Of a stretch of DNA of 64,000 bases, positions 36,180-45,325 are shown in pieces. The DNA is from Thalassoglobus neptunius (GTDB lineage Bacteria; Planctomycetota; Planctomycetia; Planctomycetales; Planctomycetaceae): contig NZ_SIHI01000015.1 of NCBI RefSeq assembly GCF_007859735.1, forward strand, positions 1 to 64,000, read 5' to 3'. Every line of letters begins with the position of its first letter. The first letter of the stretch is position 1. Below the pieces are notes generated by a model. That model did no database searches. It was not told the DNA's origin and was given only the letters and a program-made list of their open reading frames with translations. Made by a program: the position numbers and the translations under genes.

Positions 36180-37223
36180 CTATGGCTTCATTTGGGATGG
36201 TGAAACATTCAGCTCGTGGGGAAGACCGAAAAGATAGAAGGCTCGAGGCGTCGCGAGATCGATCAGCGACGAAACCGGATCGAATTCAACCTTCGGAAGT
36301 GAAGTTGTCGCGCCGAGTAGCGTTTCTGAGAGAGACAGGGGATGGCTGTAATTGACCACCTGATACGAGTCCAACCCAAGTTCCTTGGCGAGCAACTCTG
36401 TTGTATCGCTCTCGAACGAGATTTCGTCCACCAATCCGTTTTCGACAGCCTGATCGGCCGTGTAAACCTGACCGGTCGCGAGTTCGCGGATCTCTTCCAT
36501 GTCCAGATTGCTGCGGTTCTCATCAATCACTGTCAAAAAGCGATCGAATGAGTCCTCGATGATCGCATCCCAGACGGCGCGTTCCTGTTCATCAAGATTC
36601 TTGAATGGGTTGAGCGAGTCTTTGAATGGGCCGGTAACGAGCGATTCTGATTTGACGCCCACCTTCTCAGCAAGCTCTGTCGCGTTGTAACGAGGAATGA
36701 TGACCCCAATCGAGCCGGTCCAGGTTGTCGGTTCCGCATAGATCGGAGCTTCGGGACCGCCACTCATCGCGATGTAATAGCCTCCGGAAGCAGCGATTCC
36801 TTTCATCTGAACGTAGATCGGCTTCTTTTCAGAGAGCAATTTGAGCTTGTGATAAATCTCGTGGCTGCCGGAGACGAGTCCGCCGGGGCTGTCGATGACG
36901 AGCAGCACGCCTTTCACGCTGTCATCTTCACGCACATGATCGATCGTCTTTTTGATGCGTTCGGTGTACGGAGGCATGATCGTGAAACCGACCTGAATCC
37001 GAGCAATTTTGCTCTCGGCCAGACGGGTTCCTGCGTGAAACTTCTCCGTCGGTTGATCCGCGTCGACCGCGAATTCGGCAAATGATGCCATGAACCCCAG
37101 ATTCATCAGCACGGAAAAACCGAGAGCGAGAAGAAGGATGATCACCAGCCATCTTCGTCCGCGTTGCTGAATGATAATCGTGGGCATATTGGGGTCGCCA
37201 TTGGTGAGAATTCGTTCGGACAT
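36180..37223 (-). CDS. sppA: Signal peptide peptidase SppA (S49 family)
   Basis: A membrane-bound protease that degrades cleaved signal peptides. The 347 residues begin with a cytoplasmic segment and one transmembrane helix (about 25-47). The catalytic dyad is visible: nucleophile S146 in GIAASGGYY and general base K201 in GPFKD, in the arrangement of the short Bacillus-type SppA. Other typical blocks are DSPGGLVSGS (111-120) and TGSIGV. It is followed on the same strand by truB after about 120 bases. Its own promoter should lie in the divergent region 37224-37514. Confidence 0.93.
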   Translation of the reverse strand: MSERILTNGDPNMPTIIIQQRGRRWLVIILLLALGFSVLMNLGFMASFAEFAVDADQPTEKFHAGTRLAESKIARIQVGFTIMPPYTERIKKTIDHVREDDSVKGVLLVIDSPGGLVSGSHEIYHKLKLLSEKKPIYVQMKGIAASGGYYIAMSGGPEAPIYAEPTTWTGSIGVIIPRYNATELAEKVGVKSESLVTGPFKDSLNPFKNLDEQERAVWDAIIEDSFDRFLTVIDENRSNLDMEEIRELATGQVYTADQAVENGLVDEISFESDTTELLAKELGLDSYQVVNYSHPLSLSETLLGATTSLPKVEFDPVSSLIDLATPRAFYLFGLPHELNVSPSQMKP

Positions 37224-37412
37224 GTCACTCTGCGGGGTTTTGGGAAAGTTTATGTGTCGTGAGGTGTGTAGGACTTCAAGTCATTGTTCGCGTCGAATCG
37301 TCTGGAATTGTCGTAACGTCGATGAAATCCCACTCGACAGGAAGTCGATAGTTTTTTCGACGACCGGTTGTAGCGAATGTGATCATTCTGCATGTCGGGC
37401 GTCAAATGACCT

Positions 37413-37446
37413 TGCTCGTTCTAGTAGCGATTATCGGGAACGAGCA
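37413..37446. promoter_or_regulatory. 9-bp dyad in the sppA / YHS-protein divergent region
   Basis: TGCTCGTTC (37413-37421) and GAACGAGCA (37438-37446) form a perfect inverted repeat with a 16-base spacer, about 70 bases before the ATG at 37515. It could be an operator, or a hairpin in the leader. No T run follows, so it is not a terminator. Confidence 0.35.
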
Positions 37447-37514
37447 GGCGAACGGCAATCTCCAGATCGCCGTCATTCTTGCATCGACAGCACGAGTCTG
37501 AATCCGAGGACATT

Positions 37515-39596
37515 ATGAGTCGCTATCGCAAACTTGCTCTCGAGACCCGAGCACTTCTTCTTGCTTCTGCGACAGGAGCGGCATTGCTGGCCCCATCGTT
37601 GAGGACCTTTGCAGTGGATTCAGCAACTCCGGGACGGCTCAACACATACCAGTCCAGTACTGAAACTTCCGCTCCGAGTTCGTCGTTAGTACGCGAACGT
37701 CTGCAGAGTCTGTATGGACCGCAACAACAAATCCAGCAGACAGCTGGAGAGAACCGAGTGCAGCCAATTCCTGTGCAGGCTCCGAGACCGTTGGTGGCTC
37801 ACAACGCTCAGCCGATTGCGCAAACTGCCGGAACTCGGGAGACGCCGAAGAAACGCAGCTTCTTTGATCGACTTGTGAGTCGTTTCAAAGGGGGCGGTCG
37901 CGTTCCGTCAGGTCCACCGCAGGACCCAGGCATGCGGTATCCGAAAGTCTCGGACAGTTCTTCGCAGTACCGATCGACTCAGCCGCAGTCGCTCTCGCAA
38001 CCTGCGACGACTCCTCCGCCAAGCATGGCCCCCATCGCCGAAACGACTCCTGGCACAACGCGACAACCTTTGAGTTTTCCGCGGCAATCCTCACCAAAGA
38101 CTCCCGTCAAACCTTCCGGTTCGCCGACTGCGAATGTTCCGCGTCCATCAGGATTCATCCCACCGTTGCCGGGTGAAGAGTTCTCCAATGAGCTTACGAT
38201 TACCAAACGCTCTTCCCAAACGACTGAGAAAAAGACAGCGGAAGTAAAAGTCGCTCAGAAGCCAGTCGATTCAAGAAGCCGCGCTTTCGAGGAGGTCATC
38301 GAGCAAGCTCCGGAAGTCTCCGAGTTCGAACAGCCAATCGTTCGTGACGATTCGTCACTCCCGGTCCTGGATTTGGAAGCATTGCTTGCTGACGAGCAAA
38401 AAGTTGAAGCTCAGATGACCGTTCAGGTTCAGCCAGCGGCACCGGAAATCGACTTGCCAGCCCCGGATCAGGAACCGGCCGCCACATTCCCGATGGATGA
38501 GGAGCCCGTGGCTGCAACGCGTTCTCAATCGGAAGCTGTTGCGGACGTTCCAATGCCCGAGCTGAACGCCGATCTCTTCTTCCCCGGTGATGTCGAAGAG
38601 TCGACCGTCGAACAGGAACAAGAAGTTCTCGTTCCGGAACCGGAGCAGGCGGAATTCCCTGAGCCAGAGATGAACCTGGGCACAACGGAAGTCGCAGGAG
38701 ACTCCTTGGGATTCTTCTTCGAAGATGAAGTTCCTTCTCCATCGCCACAACTTGAACAATCACCGCAACAGCCTTCAGGCGAAGCTGCGGAATCGAACGA
38801 GTTCGACTGGGCTCAAAGCGATTCGGAAATCACGGAGGCCGAAGTCACTGAAGAGACAATGGAGGAACCGTACACAGGTTTGTCTTTGGAAGACGGGCTG
38901 TTTGTCGACCTTCCGCTCCCCGCACCGGCGGACGAAGAGGACTCCACAGAGTTGAAGGAAGAGCCGGGATTTGTCCGGTTGGATGAAGTTGAGGAACCGG
39001 AGGCCGAAGTTCCACCGCAACTCGAATTGCCACCTCTGTTTACAGCGGATGCGAAGCCAGAACAGCCGATTCTCAAGGAAGAACCGACTCGTGAGGAACA
39101 ACAAGTTGTTGCACAATTGGAAGTCTCGGCTCCGCCGCTAACACCTTCCGCTCCAACATTGACACCTTCCGTCAAACCGACAATCACTCCAAAGCTTCAG
39201 CCGACTCCAAGATCGGAAGCACGAGACTCAAAGAAGCAGAAAGCGGACCTGATCAAGGAACGTGAACATCTCGCCGGACTGAAAGGGTTCTGTCCCGTCG
39301 CACTCCGCGACTCGCGAGAACTTCTCGATACCGACGATCGATACTCTGCGATCTTCAACAACCGTGAGTACTCGTTCTCAACCCCGCATGCTTTGGAGAG
39401 TTTTCTGGCGAGCCCAGCCAAATATGCTCCAGCTTTAAGGGGAGCCGATGTGATTCACTACGCATTGACCGGTGAAGAAGAGGAAGGCAGCCTCGATCAT
39501 GCTGTCTGGTACAAAGGTCGGCTTTATCTCTTCAACAGCGTGGAGACGATGGAAACCTTTGTCGCTGCACCAAGCAGCCATGCGACGAATTTGTAA
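37515..39596 (+). CDS. Exported protein with long Pro/Glu-rich region and C-terminal YHS-like tandem domain
   Basis: The 693 residues start with a signal peptide (RALLLASATGAALLAPSLRTFAVD). About 550 residues of low-complexity sequence follow, first Gln/Pro/Ser-rich and then strongly acidic (many PE, EE and EP pairs). The last 105 residues are two YHS-like units: GLKGFCPVALRDSRELL with YSFSTPHALESFLASPAKYAPAL, then HAVWYKGRLYLFNSVETMETFVAAPSSHA. YHS domains are linked to metal binding; here a single Cys in FCPV remains. GAGG six bases before the ATG supports the start. The disordered middle suggests a spacer reaching across the periplasm. Function unknown. Confidence 0.8.
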   Translation: MSRYRKLALETRALLLASATGAALLAPSLRTFAVDSATPGRLNTYQSSTETSAPSSSLVRERLQSLYGPQQQIQQTAGENRVQPIPVQAPRPLVAHNAQPIAQTAGTRETPKKRSFFDRLVSRFKGGGRVPSGPPQDPGMRYPKVSDSSSQYRSTQPQSLSQPATTPPPSMAPIAETTPGTTRQPLSFPRQSSPKTPVKPSGSPTANVPRPSGFIPPLPGEEFSNELTITKRSSQTTEKKTAEVKVAQKPVDSRSRAFEEVIEQAPEVSEFEQPIVRDDSSLPVLDLEALLADEQKVEAQMTVQVQPAAPEIDLPAPDQEPAATFPMDEEPVAATRSQSEAVADVPMPELNADLFFPGDVEESTVEQEQEVLVPEPEQAEFPEPEMNLGTTEVAGDSLGFFFEDEVPSPSPQLEQSPQQPSGEAAESNEFDWAQSDSEITEAEVTEETMEEPYTGLSLEDGLFVDLPLPAPADEEDSTELKEEPGFVRLDEVEEPEAEVPPQLELPPLFTADAKPEQPILKEEPTREEQQVVAQLEVSAPPLTPSAPTLTPSVKPTITPKLQPTPRSEARDSKKQKADLIKEREHLAGLKGFCPVALRDSRELLDTDDRYSAIFNNREYSFSTPHALESFLASPAKYAPALRGADVIHYALTGEEEEGSLDHAVWYKGRLYLFNSVETMETFVAAPSSHATNL

Positions 39597-39678
39597 TCTC
39601 ATCGACGAGCAATTCGGTCGATAAAGTGCTTATCCTGTGGTGCGTCCAGCAATTGTGCTGAATGACGCGAGACGCCAA

Positions 39679-39714
39679 AACCCCCGATCCACGCTTCGTG
39701 GTCGGGGGTTTTCT
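39679..39714 (+). terminator. Rho-independent terminator after the YHS-like gene
   Basis: AACCCCCGATCCACG pairs with CGTGGTCGGGGGTT (one bulged base) across a CTT loop and runs into TTTTC. It lies 83 bases after the stop at 39596. Confidence 0.88.
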
Positions 39715-40075
39715 CAATTCTACAGTGTTTATTTCCGCAGTGTTTGTTTCGGCTGTTCTTAATTGAACAGCATTCACTGTAGCGGCGTTCATTACGGCAG
39801 GGTGTTCAATGTCGTTGAGTGTTCAGCTCTTCAGGCAACCTCGGGGGCAATCAACAATTAGCGATGCGCGATATTCGGCGACGCGCGATTCAGGCTGAGC
39901 AACAAGCGGCCGAACCGCGATTCATTTCAATCAGTCCGAATGTGTTCACGAGGTATTTTCAGAAGATTCCCAAAGTTTCGCGTGTCATCCGTGATAATTT
40001 CGGTCGGAATGACGGTTTTGCCTATACTGAGGCTCACAACTGGAGTAGTGTCTTTCTATTCCTTTTCGAAAACAG

Positions 40076-40092
40076 GGGCGCGTTGCGCGCCC
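40076..40092 (+). promoter_or_regulatory. GC-rich hairpin in the ahcY leader
   Basis: GGGCGCG and CGCGCCC form a 7-bp stem with a TTG loop, ending 31 bases before the ahcY start and just ahead of its ribosome binding site. I could not fit the consensus of the SAH riboswitch around it, so any regulatory role is a guess. Confidence 0.3.
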
Positions 40093-40123
40093 ATTATGAC
40101 GGAAATCTTGAGGAGATTACTGA

Positions 40124-41452
40124 ATGTCGACGACCCAGACCCTTCCGTACAAAGTCAAAAGTATGGACCTTGCGGCCCTTGGGCGAAAAGAAATCGAAAT
40201 CGCCGAAGTCGAAATGCCAGGTTTGATGGCGCTTCGTAAGAAGTACGGCGAAAGCAAGCCGCTGAAGGGAGCCCGCATCGCCGGATGTCTCCACATGACC
40301 ATCCAGACAGCTGTCCTTATGGAGACGCTGATCGAGTTGGGGGCGGAAGTTCGCTGGTCCAGCTGTAACATTTTCTCAACGCAAGATCACGCTGCTGCAG
40401 CGATGGCAGCTGCCGGAATTCCAACGTTCGCCTGGAAAGGTGAAACCGAAGAAGAATTCTGGTGGTGCATTGAGCAAACACTTTACTGGCCAGATGGTCA
40501 GCCACTGAACATGATTCTGGATGATGGTGGCGATCTCACCGCTCTGGTCCACAACAAATACCCGGAACTTCTCGACGGCATCAACGGTCTGACAGAAGAA
40601 ACAACGACCGGAATTAAAGAACTTCGCAAGCTGATCAAAGAAGGTCGCCTCGGCGTGCCTGCGATCAACGTGAATGATTCTGTGACGAAGAGCAAGTTCG
40701 ACAACCTCTACGGATGTCGAGAATCTCTCGCCGACGGAATCAAGCGAGCGACAGACGTCATGGTCGCTGGTAAGGCTGTCGTTGTCTGTGGTTATGGTGA
40801 CGTCGGAAAAGGCTGTGCCGATGCCATGGACGGGCTGGGAGCTCGCGTCATCGTCACAGAAATCGATCCGATTTGTGCTCTTCAGGCAGCGATGGAAGGG
40901 TACCAGGTCACCACAATGGAAGAAGCAGCCAAGTTTGGCGATATCTTCGTGACCACCACCGGATGTAAAGATGTCATCCGCAGTGAGCACCTGGACGCGA
41001 TGAAGCACAACGCCATCGTTTGCAACATCGGCCACTTCGATTCGGAAATTCAGATCGCTTACTTGAACGACAGTTCATCGATCGAAAAGATCACGATCAA
41101 AGAAGATTCGGACGTCGGTGGTCCTGTTCACAAATACGTCTATCCGGATGGCAAAGCATTGCTCGTTCTGGCAGAAGGACGACTTGTGAACCTCGGATGT
41201 GCGACCGGCCACCCATCATTCGTGATGTCCAACAGCTTCACGAATCAGGTGCTGGGACAGATCGAACTTTGGACCAAAGCAGATCAGTACGAAAAGCAAT
41301 TGTACGTGCTGCCGAAAGAACTCGACGAAGAAGTCGCTCGATTGCACCTTGAGCAAATCGGCGTGAAGCTGACCACGCTCACCCAGGATCAGGCGGACTA
41401 CCTCGGCGTTCCCGTCGAAGGACCATTCAAGCCAGAGCATTATCGATACTAA
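40124..41452 (+). CDS. ahcY: Adenosylhomocysteinase
   Basis: This enzyme splits S-adenosylhomocysteine into homocysteine and adenosine, relieving product inhibition of methyltransferases. The 442 residues are full length. They include [29 protein letters not shown], the NAD-binding [36 protein letters not shown], and the C-terminal PEHYRY that reaches into the neighbouring subunit. GAGGAG eight bases before the ATG marks the start. It appears to be a single-gene unit with a strong terminator at 41552-41588. Confidence 0.98.
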   Translation: MSTTQTLPYKVKSMDLAALGRKEIEIAEVEMPGLMALRKKYGESKPLKGARIAGCLHMTIQTAVLMETLIELGAEVRWSSCNIFSTQDHAAAAMAAAGIPTFAWKGETEEEFWWCIEQTLYWPDGQPLNMILDDGGDLTALVHNKYPELLDGINGLTEETTTGIKELRKLIKEGRLGVPAINVNDSVTKSKFDNLYGCRESLADGIKRATDVMVAGKAVVVCGYGDVGKGCADAMDGLGARVIVTEIDPICALQAAMEGYQVTTMEEAAKFGDIFVTTTGCKDVIRSEHLDAMKHNAIVCNIGHFDSEIQIAYLNDSSSIEKITIKEDSDVGGPVHKYVYPDGKALLVLAEGRLVNLGCATGHPSFVMSNSFTNQVLGQIELWTKADQYEKQLYVLPKELDEEVARLHLEQIGVKLTTLTQDQADYLGVPVEGPFKPEHYRY

Positions 41453-41551
41453 GGTATTTTTTGAATTGGTTGGCACTCACTCGCACGAGCAAACTCAGCC
41501 TTTGGCCTGATGAAAAATTCAAGCGAGTGCTCGAGATCAATCAACGACTAG

Positions 41552-41588
41552 GAAGCGGCCTCTCATCAGGGAGGTCGCTTCTTTTTTT
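41552..41588 (+). terminator. Rho-independent terminator after ahcY
   Basis: GAAGCGGCCTC (41552-41562) pairs with GAGGTCGCTTC (41571-41581), with one G-U pair and an 8-base loop, followed by seven T residues. It lies 99 bases after the ahcY stop. Confidence 0.92.
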
Positions 41589-41680
41589 GTGTATTGCGCG
41601 CTGTGATCGAGTTTCGCGCGGTGATGCGTTCAACAGCGAGGAAGGAATGCTATAGCGCGAAACGAAGTGCGCGAGAGAAG

Positions 41681-42463
41681 TTATGTCCCAGCTGGGGACG
41701 AGGGTTGGTTGAGTCCACCAAATCGACGGTCGCGTGAGGCAAAGCCTTTCAACGCGGAGAACAATTCTTCCGACCGAAAGTCAGGCCACAGGGTTTCCGT
41801 CACCCACAATTCGGCATAGCTGATCTGCCAGAGAAGAAAGTTACTGACACGCATTTCTCCGGCTGTCCGAATCAACAGGTCGGGGTCTCCCATATCTGCT
41901 GTGTAGAGGTGCTTGGCGACTGTTTCTTCGGTGATGTCCTCCGGGCGAAGTTCCCCCTTGAGGGCTCGGTCGCAAATACTTCGGACGGCCATGACCAGTT
42001 CATCTCTTGCGCCATAGTCGAGGGCCAGGCAGAGCCTCATTCCCGGATTCTGGGCGCTCATTTCAATCGTCTGATTGACTTCTGAAAGAATTCGGGAACT
42101 GATGCGATCCGTTCGCCCGATGGTTGAGAAACGGATGTCCTGTCGCATGATCTCTTCTCTCTCCGCAACGACATAACGCTGGAGGAGATTCATGAGAAGT
42201 TCGAGTTCCAGGCGTGGTCTTTTCCAGTTTTCACTACTGAAGCAGTAGAGCGTCAACTGGTCGATATTGAGGCGAGCACACTCCTCAACGACTGTGCGCA
42301 CGCTTTGGACACCCCGCCGGTGTCCTTCGATTCGAGGGAGTCCGCGTTGCTGCGCCCAACGGCCATTTCCATCCATGATGATCGCGATATGCCGTGGAAT
42401 TCTTTCGCGGCTCAAGCCGAAGGCGTTCAGGTCGTTATCTGTGTAGGGAGATTCAACAGCCAC
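41681..42463 (-). CDS. uppS: Isoprenyl transferase (undecaprenyl diphosphate synthase)
   Basis: This cis-prenyltransferase builds the C55 lipid carrier used for cell-envelope glycans. The 260 residues contain HIAIIMDGNGRWAQQRG with the catalytic D31, GHRRGVQSVR, YCFSSENWKRP, and the late block DPDLLIRTAGEMRVSNFLLWQISYAELW. The start is GTG at 42463 without a clear ribosome binding site. No ATG lies between it and the conserved core, so GTG is kept. It is not next to cdsA or dxr, its usual partners elsewhere. Confidence 0.95.
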   Translation of the reverse strand: MAVESPYTDNDLNAFGLSRERIPRHIAIIMDGNGRWAQQRGLPRIEGHRRGVQSVRTVVEECARLNIDQLTLYCFSSENWKRPRLELELLMNLLQRYVVAEREEIMRQDIRFSTIGRTDRISSRILSEVNQTIEMSAQNPGMRLCLALDYGARDELVMAVRSICDRALKGELRPEDITEETVAKHLYTADMGDPDLLIRTAGEMRVSNFLLWQISYAELWVTETLWPDFRSEELFSALKGFASRDRRFGGLNQPSSPAGT

Positions 42464-42580
42464 GTTTTTGGGACCAGTGTGTCGAAGTTAGAAATGAGAG
42501 CATCGTGTCCATGACTATTGTGTCGCATGGACACAACAAGAGCAATGGGCCAATCAACTGTTCAGAACAAGTCAAGATCC

Positions 42581-44125
42581 TCATGACTCAGCTGCTTTGG
42601 CTTGAAGTCGATCTCCTATCATATGGTGCAGGGCCAGGGTGATTCCACCGGTGATCATGCAACCAATCACGACAAGTGCTTCCCATCCGTCTGAGGCCCC
42701 GGCGAGGGCAAAGAAGCTGATGACGACCATGTTCGACGCGATCATGATGAATGCAGCCATGGAAATTGCAACAGGCCACACTCCCCACTTGGCGACGATC
42801 GAGCAAAATGTCGATAAGTGCAGTCCAAGCAGATACTGAAGGAGAAGGTAGGTGATAACGAGGAGGGCTTCGAATTCTTGCATAAGGCTGCCGAGTCCTT
42901 CCCAAAAATCTTCACCAAGCAAAATGATTCCCAAAAACATGCAGGCAAACAGGGGGAGTGTTGTGGTCAGTCCTCCCAGCACTTTTGCGTAAGCGATTTC
43001 TCGGATCGATCGGGGAAGCATGACAAGAGTCGACCAGGTCTTCTCTTGAAGCTCGTAGCGGAACACCCGTGCAGAGACGATGGCCAATTCGATGAACAGG
43101 AAGAAGATCGAATATCCGAAGAGCACTCCGCCCAACATCTCGGCGATATCTCGATTCGTTCTCAGAGAGAAAAAAGTGATCGCGACAGCCAGACCGAAAT
43201 AAATTCCGAATTTCAACAGAATGAAGATTCTTCCTCCGCCGATGAACTGGAAGTCTTTCCAGATAATGGGATAGCTGCCGATACGGCGGCGTCGAGTCAT
43301 ATTTCGCCGGCGACGAAGACGATCGAACAACCCGATGGAACCGGGTTCTTTCTCGTTCCGGGTGAAAACATCGAAGAACAGCCATGAAGTGATCAGGAAG
43401 ACTGTCCCTACGATGAGATTGCTGATGATCTGGAAATTCCACATGGCGGGATTGGCACCGGTCGCCAGAATTTCTGAGATCTGTGATTGTGCTGACCCGG
43501 ACTGAATCGCATTCGCAAGACCACTTGCCGCCTGGGAAATGAACCCGGATGTCTCCATGGCGAGCACGCTGAGAAGCATCGGCAGGATGAACAACGCGAT
43601 CAGGATTCCGAAGGCCAGTCCACATGCGCTGGCGGTTGATGACATCAGCACCGAAGCCAGCAATCCGAGATTTCCGACCAGATACAAGTGGGCGAATAAT
43701 GTCAGATAGCAGGCAACGACCTGTTGCCACAACACTCCACCCAGGGTGACCGAAAGGAAGTTGAACGGAATCTGAACGCTGAGCAGAAGCGCAGCACAGA
43801 TGAGTCGAGGAATCCATTTCCCGAGAATGAGCGACGTGCTGCCGACTCCTGCCATGCGCAGCAGGCCTAAGGTTCGTTCCTCTTTCTCTTCCGTAATGGC
43901 GGAAGAGAAGAATGCGGTCCCGGCGATCGTGATTGCGAGATAGTTGCAGACCATCACCGACCGGAAGAGGTCGAGTCCGGGAGCCGTCGAAAGTCCCGCC
44001 GTGGCCTGATAGACGAAGAGCATCCACAGGATGAAGGCGCCCAGAAGAAAACGAATGACGTGCCCGCGCAGCTGACGTGCATCCGTTTGCAAAGCACGTT
44101 TCACCAGGGCGAGAATCCGGTTCAT
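42581..44125 (-). CDS. ABC-2 type transporter permease
   Basis: A polytopic protein of 514 residues with about 12 hydrophobic segments in two similar halves. The first half ends in a cytoplasmic, Arg-rich loop (about 275-292, RLRRRRNMTRRRR). The motif SAITEEKEERTLGLLRMAG at about 75-93 is the cytoplasmic coupling element of ABC-2 permeases. The second half has a related ELQEKTWSTLVMLP. Two halves in one chain suggest it can form the channel by itself. It follows the ATPase gene at 44215 by 90 bases in the same direction. Substrate unknown. Confidence 0.87.
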   Translation of the reverse strand: MNRILALVKRALQTDARQLRGHVIRFLLGAFILWMLFVYQATAGLSTAPGLDLFRSVMVCNYLAITIAGTAFFSSAITEEKEERTLGLLRMAGVGSTSLILGKWIPRLICAALLLSVQIPFNFLSVTLGGVLWQQVVACYLTLFAHLYLVGNLGLLASVLMSSTASACGLAFGILIALFILPMLLSVLAMETSGFISQAASGLANAIQSGSAQSQISEILATGANPAMWNFQIISNLIVGTVFLITSWLFFDVFTRNEKEPGSIGLFDRLRRRRNMTRRRRIGSYPIIWKDFQFIGGGRIFILLKFGIYFGLAVAITFFSLRTNRDIAEMLGGVLFGYSIFFLFIELAIVSARVFRYELQEKTWSTLVMLPRSIREIAYAKVLGGLTTTLPLFACMFLGIILLGEDFWEGLGSLMQEFEALLVITYLLLQYLLGLHLSTFCSIVAKWGVWPVAISMAAFIMIASNMVVISFFALAGASDGWEALVVIGCMITGGITLALHHMIGDRLQAKAAES

Positions 44126-44214
44126 AGTGTTTTTGGCTCACTCGGGAAGTGAAAAATGGACGTTCGCCTTGGAGTCGCTTGGGTTCTGGTTTGCAGAGAA
44201 ACCTTGAGAGCGGT

Positions 44215-45159
44215 TTAGCTGCGGACGCCGCGCTCGGTCAAATCCATGAAGGCTTCGTTCAAGTGTCTTTGGTCTCGACCGAAATGCATGACGATCATTC
44301 CGCTCGCAATGATCGCACTCAGCAACTGATTTCCATCGGTGATTGTCGGGTCGATTTTAACTCGGACATCAGAGCGTCCTTCGATTCCTTCCACCGAGAG
44401 GACTCCCGGGAGGGCGGAAAGTTGTGTCTCTGTTTCCTCTGCGGAGAGGTCGACGCGAATTCGATAGGTGGGTGTTTCGGTTTGCTGATCCAGAAGTGCT
44501 TCCATTGGACCGCTGTATTTTGTTTTACCGCGATCAATGATCGTGACGCTGTCACACAATTCCGCGAGTTCGCTCAGAATGTGACTCGAGATGAAAATCG
44601 TTTTTCCCATGCGTCGCAACTCACGGAGAATTTCCATTAGCTCGATTCTCGCTCGTGGGTCGAGACCGGAAGCGGGTTCATCGAGCAAGAGAAGATCGGG
44701 GTCGTTGACAAGCACGCGGGCGAGGCTGACTCGCTGCTGCATCCCGCGAGAGAGTCCTTGAATGAAGTCATCCTTGCGGACGTCCATGTCGGTGAGAGCG
44801 AGAACATCTGCGACGATTCGGTTTCGTTCTTTGAGTGTGAACCCGTAAGCAGCTGCGAAGAAATCGAGATACTCAAAGACGGTCATCTGACGATACATGC
44901 TGAAGTGATCCGGCATGTAACCGATTCGTCGACGAATGGCTTTGACGTTGTTCCGGACGTCGTGACCGAAGACTCGAATCTTTCCGACTTGCGGCTTCAG
45001 CAGAGTGCAGATCAGCTTGAGAGTGGTCGTTTTCCCTGCGCCGTTCGGTCCCACGAAACCATGAAGAGACTCAGGGGAGACCTGAAAAGAGATGCCATCG
45101 AGTGCTCGATGCTGCTTGAAAAGATGGCTGACATTTTCGATTTCAATAACAGGATCCAT
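44215..45159 (-). CDS. ABC transporter ATP-binding protein
   Basis: A 314-residue ATPase for the ABC-2 permease just downstream. Walker A is GPNGAGKTT (37-45), followed by YMPDHFSMYRQMTVFEYLDFFAAAYG, the signature LSRGMQQR, Walker B LLLLDEPASGLDPRARIE and the H-loop SSHIL. A C-terminal domain of about 90 residues (from DLSAEETETQL) resembles the extra domain of CcmA/GldA-like exporters. The ATG at 45159 is chosen because the domain begins there; the frame is open upstream to 45267. It is clearly paralogous to the ATPase at 49771. Confidence 0.9.
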   Translation of the reverse strand: MDPVIEIENVSHLFKQHRALDGISFQVSPESLHGFVGPNGAGKTTTLKLICTLLKPQVGKIRVFGHDVRNNVKAIRRRIGYMPDHFSMYRQMTVFEYLDFFAAAYGFTLKERNRIVADVLALTDMDVRKDDFIQGLSRGMQQRVSLARVLVNDPDLLLLDEPASGLDPRARIELMEILRELRRMGKTIFISSHILSELAELCDSVTIIDRGKTKYSGPMEALLDQQTETPTYRIRVDLSAEETETQLSALPGVLSVEGIEGRSDVRVKIDPTITDGNQLLSAIIASGMIVMHFGRDQRHLNEAFMDLTERGVRS

Positions 45160-45325
45160 TTGACTCTCTTTTTTCTTGGTCTCAGTTGAGGGGTGGATCA
45201 TGACGCAAGTTCGTCTGATAAACCTGAAGTCGCCGAAGTGAACGAAAATTTCCTGCGCGGTCGACAAGATTAAATTGAGTTTTCAGATGAGTTGAATGTT
45301 CTGGGCCCTCAATGTGTTCCTTGCT

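Larger units (their letters stand above)
39597..40123. other. Intergenic stretch before ahcY (527 bases)
   Basis: It contains the terminator at 39679-39714 and a GC-rich hairpin at 40076-40092. Frames at 39532-39792 (minus) and 39819-40226 (plus) are low in information and lack ribosome binding sites. A TATACT at 40023-40028 could be a -10 box for ahcY but has no good -35 partner. Confidence 0.5.

Noticed and set aside
39720-40123. SAH riboswitch before ahcY
   Set aside because: The conserved core of that RNA could not be found by eye; only a simple hairpin is present.
42912-44141. A 409-codon open frame overlapping the ABC permease on the same strand
   Set aside because: The permease frame shows convincing transmembrane helices and ABC-2 motifs; the other frame is Arg-, His- and Ser-rich without features.
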